From: Hormiphora californensis
Lineage: Eukaryota > Ctenophora > Tentaculata > Cydippida > Pleurobrachiidae
Assembly (NCBI GenBank): GCA_020137815.1
Contig: CM035352.1
Location: 8,238,416 to 8,302,415, forward strand
Reading direction: 5' to 3'
Length of the DNA: 64,000 nucleotides
A program made the translations under genes and the position numbers. Positions 63,714 through 64,000 of the stretch are shown here, in pieces; position 1 is the stretch's first letter; every line of letters begins with the position of its first letter. The notes beneath the pieces were generated by a model, which was not told the DNA's origin, ran no database searches, and was given only the letters and a program-made list of their open reading frames with translations.

Positions 63714-64000
63714 GCGATCTCTTCGTATCTCTACTCGCTCGCGCTCCGCTCTCTTCTCGCTCTTTCCTTCGTCTTCTGCTAGTCTTTCGGAGGGGTTTAG
63801 GAGCAAGAAACAAAGATCGCATGACATGTGAGGGGTTGAGAAAGGGAAAGGGAATGTTAAAGTTAATGGAATGCAGAATCAGGGAAACGCTACGGATTTT
63901 AAAACAAAGAGTAAAATTTCTTATAAACGGAAAAGAGAAAATCTTTGCATATATGACTATTTTTGCTCTGAGTAAAAAGTTTTAAAAATCTGTTTGTTTT
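63481..64000. other. Terminal stretch with GA and CT tracts
   Basis: (GA)n at 63580-63652 is followed by a (CT)n tract at 63677-63712, which together could fold as an imperfect hairpin. The final 150 bp are AT-rich with no visible gene. Confidence 0.55.

Overview
The window reads as nuclear DNA of an invertebrate metazoan. Most genes are split by short GT-AG introns, the gene set is animal (SMG5, TTK/Mps1-type kinase, DNA ligase I, carboxypeptidase D, UBR7), and there are CR1/L2-like LINEs, foldback elements and long GA/CT tracts. TIR-HEAT and tandem GPI-anchored purple acid phosphatase genes would suit a cnidarian or sponge, but the sequence alone does not settle the phylum.

Layout. 1-3.1 kb: 3' end of SMG5 (+). 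4-10.9 kb: carboxypeptidase-D-like gene (-) with one inactive and two active-type domains and several frame breaks. 11.4-12.7 kb: single-exon UBR7 (+). 13-17.6 kb: TTK/Mps1-like kinase (+) with introns full of simple repeats. 18.6-19.7 kb: C2H2 zinc-finger gene (+) with an acidic/proline repeat. 20.5-24.8 kb: a foldback element carrying three 925-bp tandem repeats. 25.7-27 kb: single-exon TIR-HEAT gene (+). 27.1-27.8 kb: arrays of perfect palindromes and a nested multi-hairpin element. 28.5-33.2 kb: DNA ligase I (+). 33.7-58.2 kb: a cluster of five purple acid phosphatase units (+), two apparently complete (A, C), one lacking its 3' half (B) and two lacking their 5' half (D, E). A full LINE (-) lies between D and E at 50.7-56.2 kb. 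58.8 kb: a small secreted peptide gene. 60.1-61.3 kb: an N-formylglutamate-amidohydrolase-like gene (-). 62.4-63.3 kb: a foldback element with TA at both ends.

Most unusual points. (1) The LINE has an intact ORF1 that joins an AlkB-type 2-oxoglutarate/Fe(II) dioxygenase to an SGNH esterase, and an intact ORF2 (endonuclease plus reverse transcriptase) with an N-terminal hydrophobic leader ending in NPGP. (2) Two copies of a roughly 271-bp element, at 27.5 and 49.5 kb, fold into a nested row of hairpins. Loop motifs are conserved while stem sequences differ and remain paired, which looks like covariation. (3) Two phosphatase introns hold minisatellites whose unit contains the real 3' splice site of the next exon.

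The genes are mostly unrelated housekeeping functions: nonsense-mediated decay, spindle checkpoint, histone ubiquitination, DNA ligation and secretory peptide processing. The phosphatase cluster is the only clear gene family, and its introns have collected many small inverted-repeat elements.
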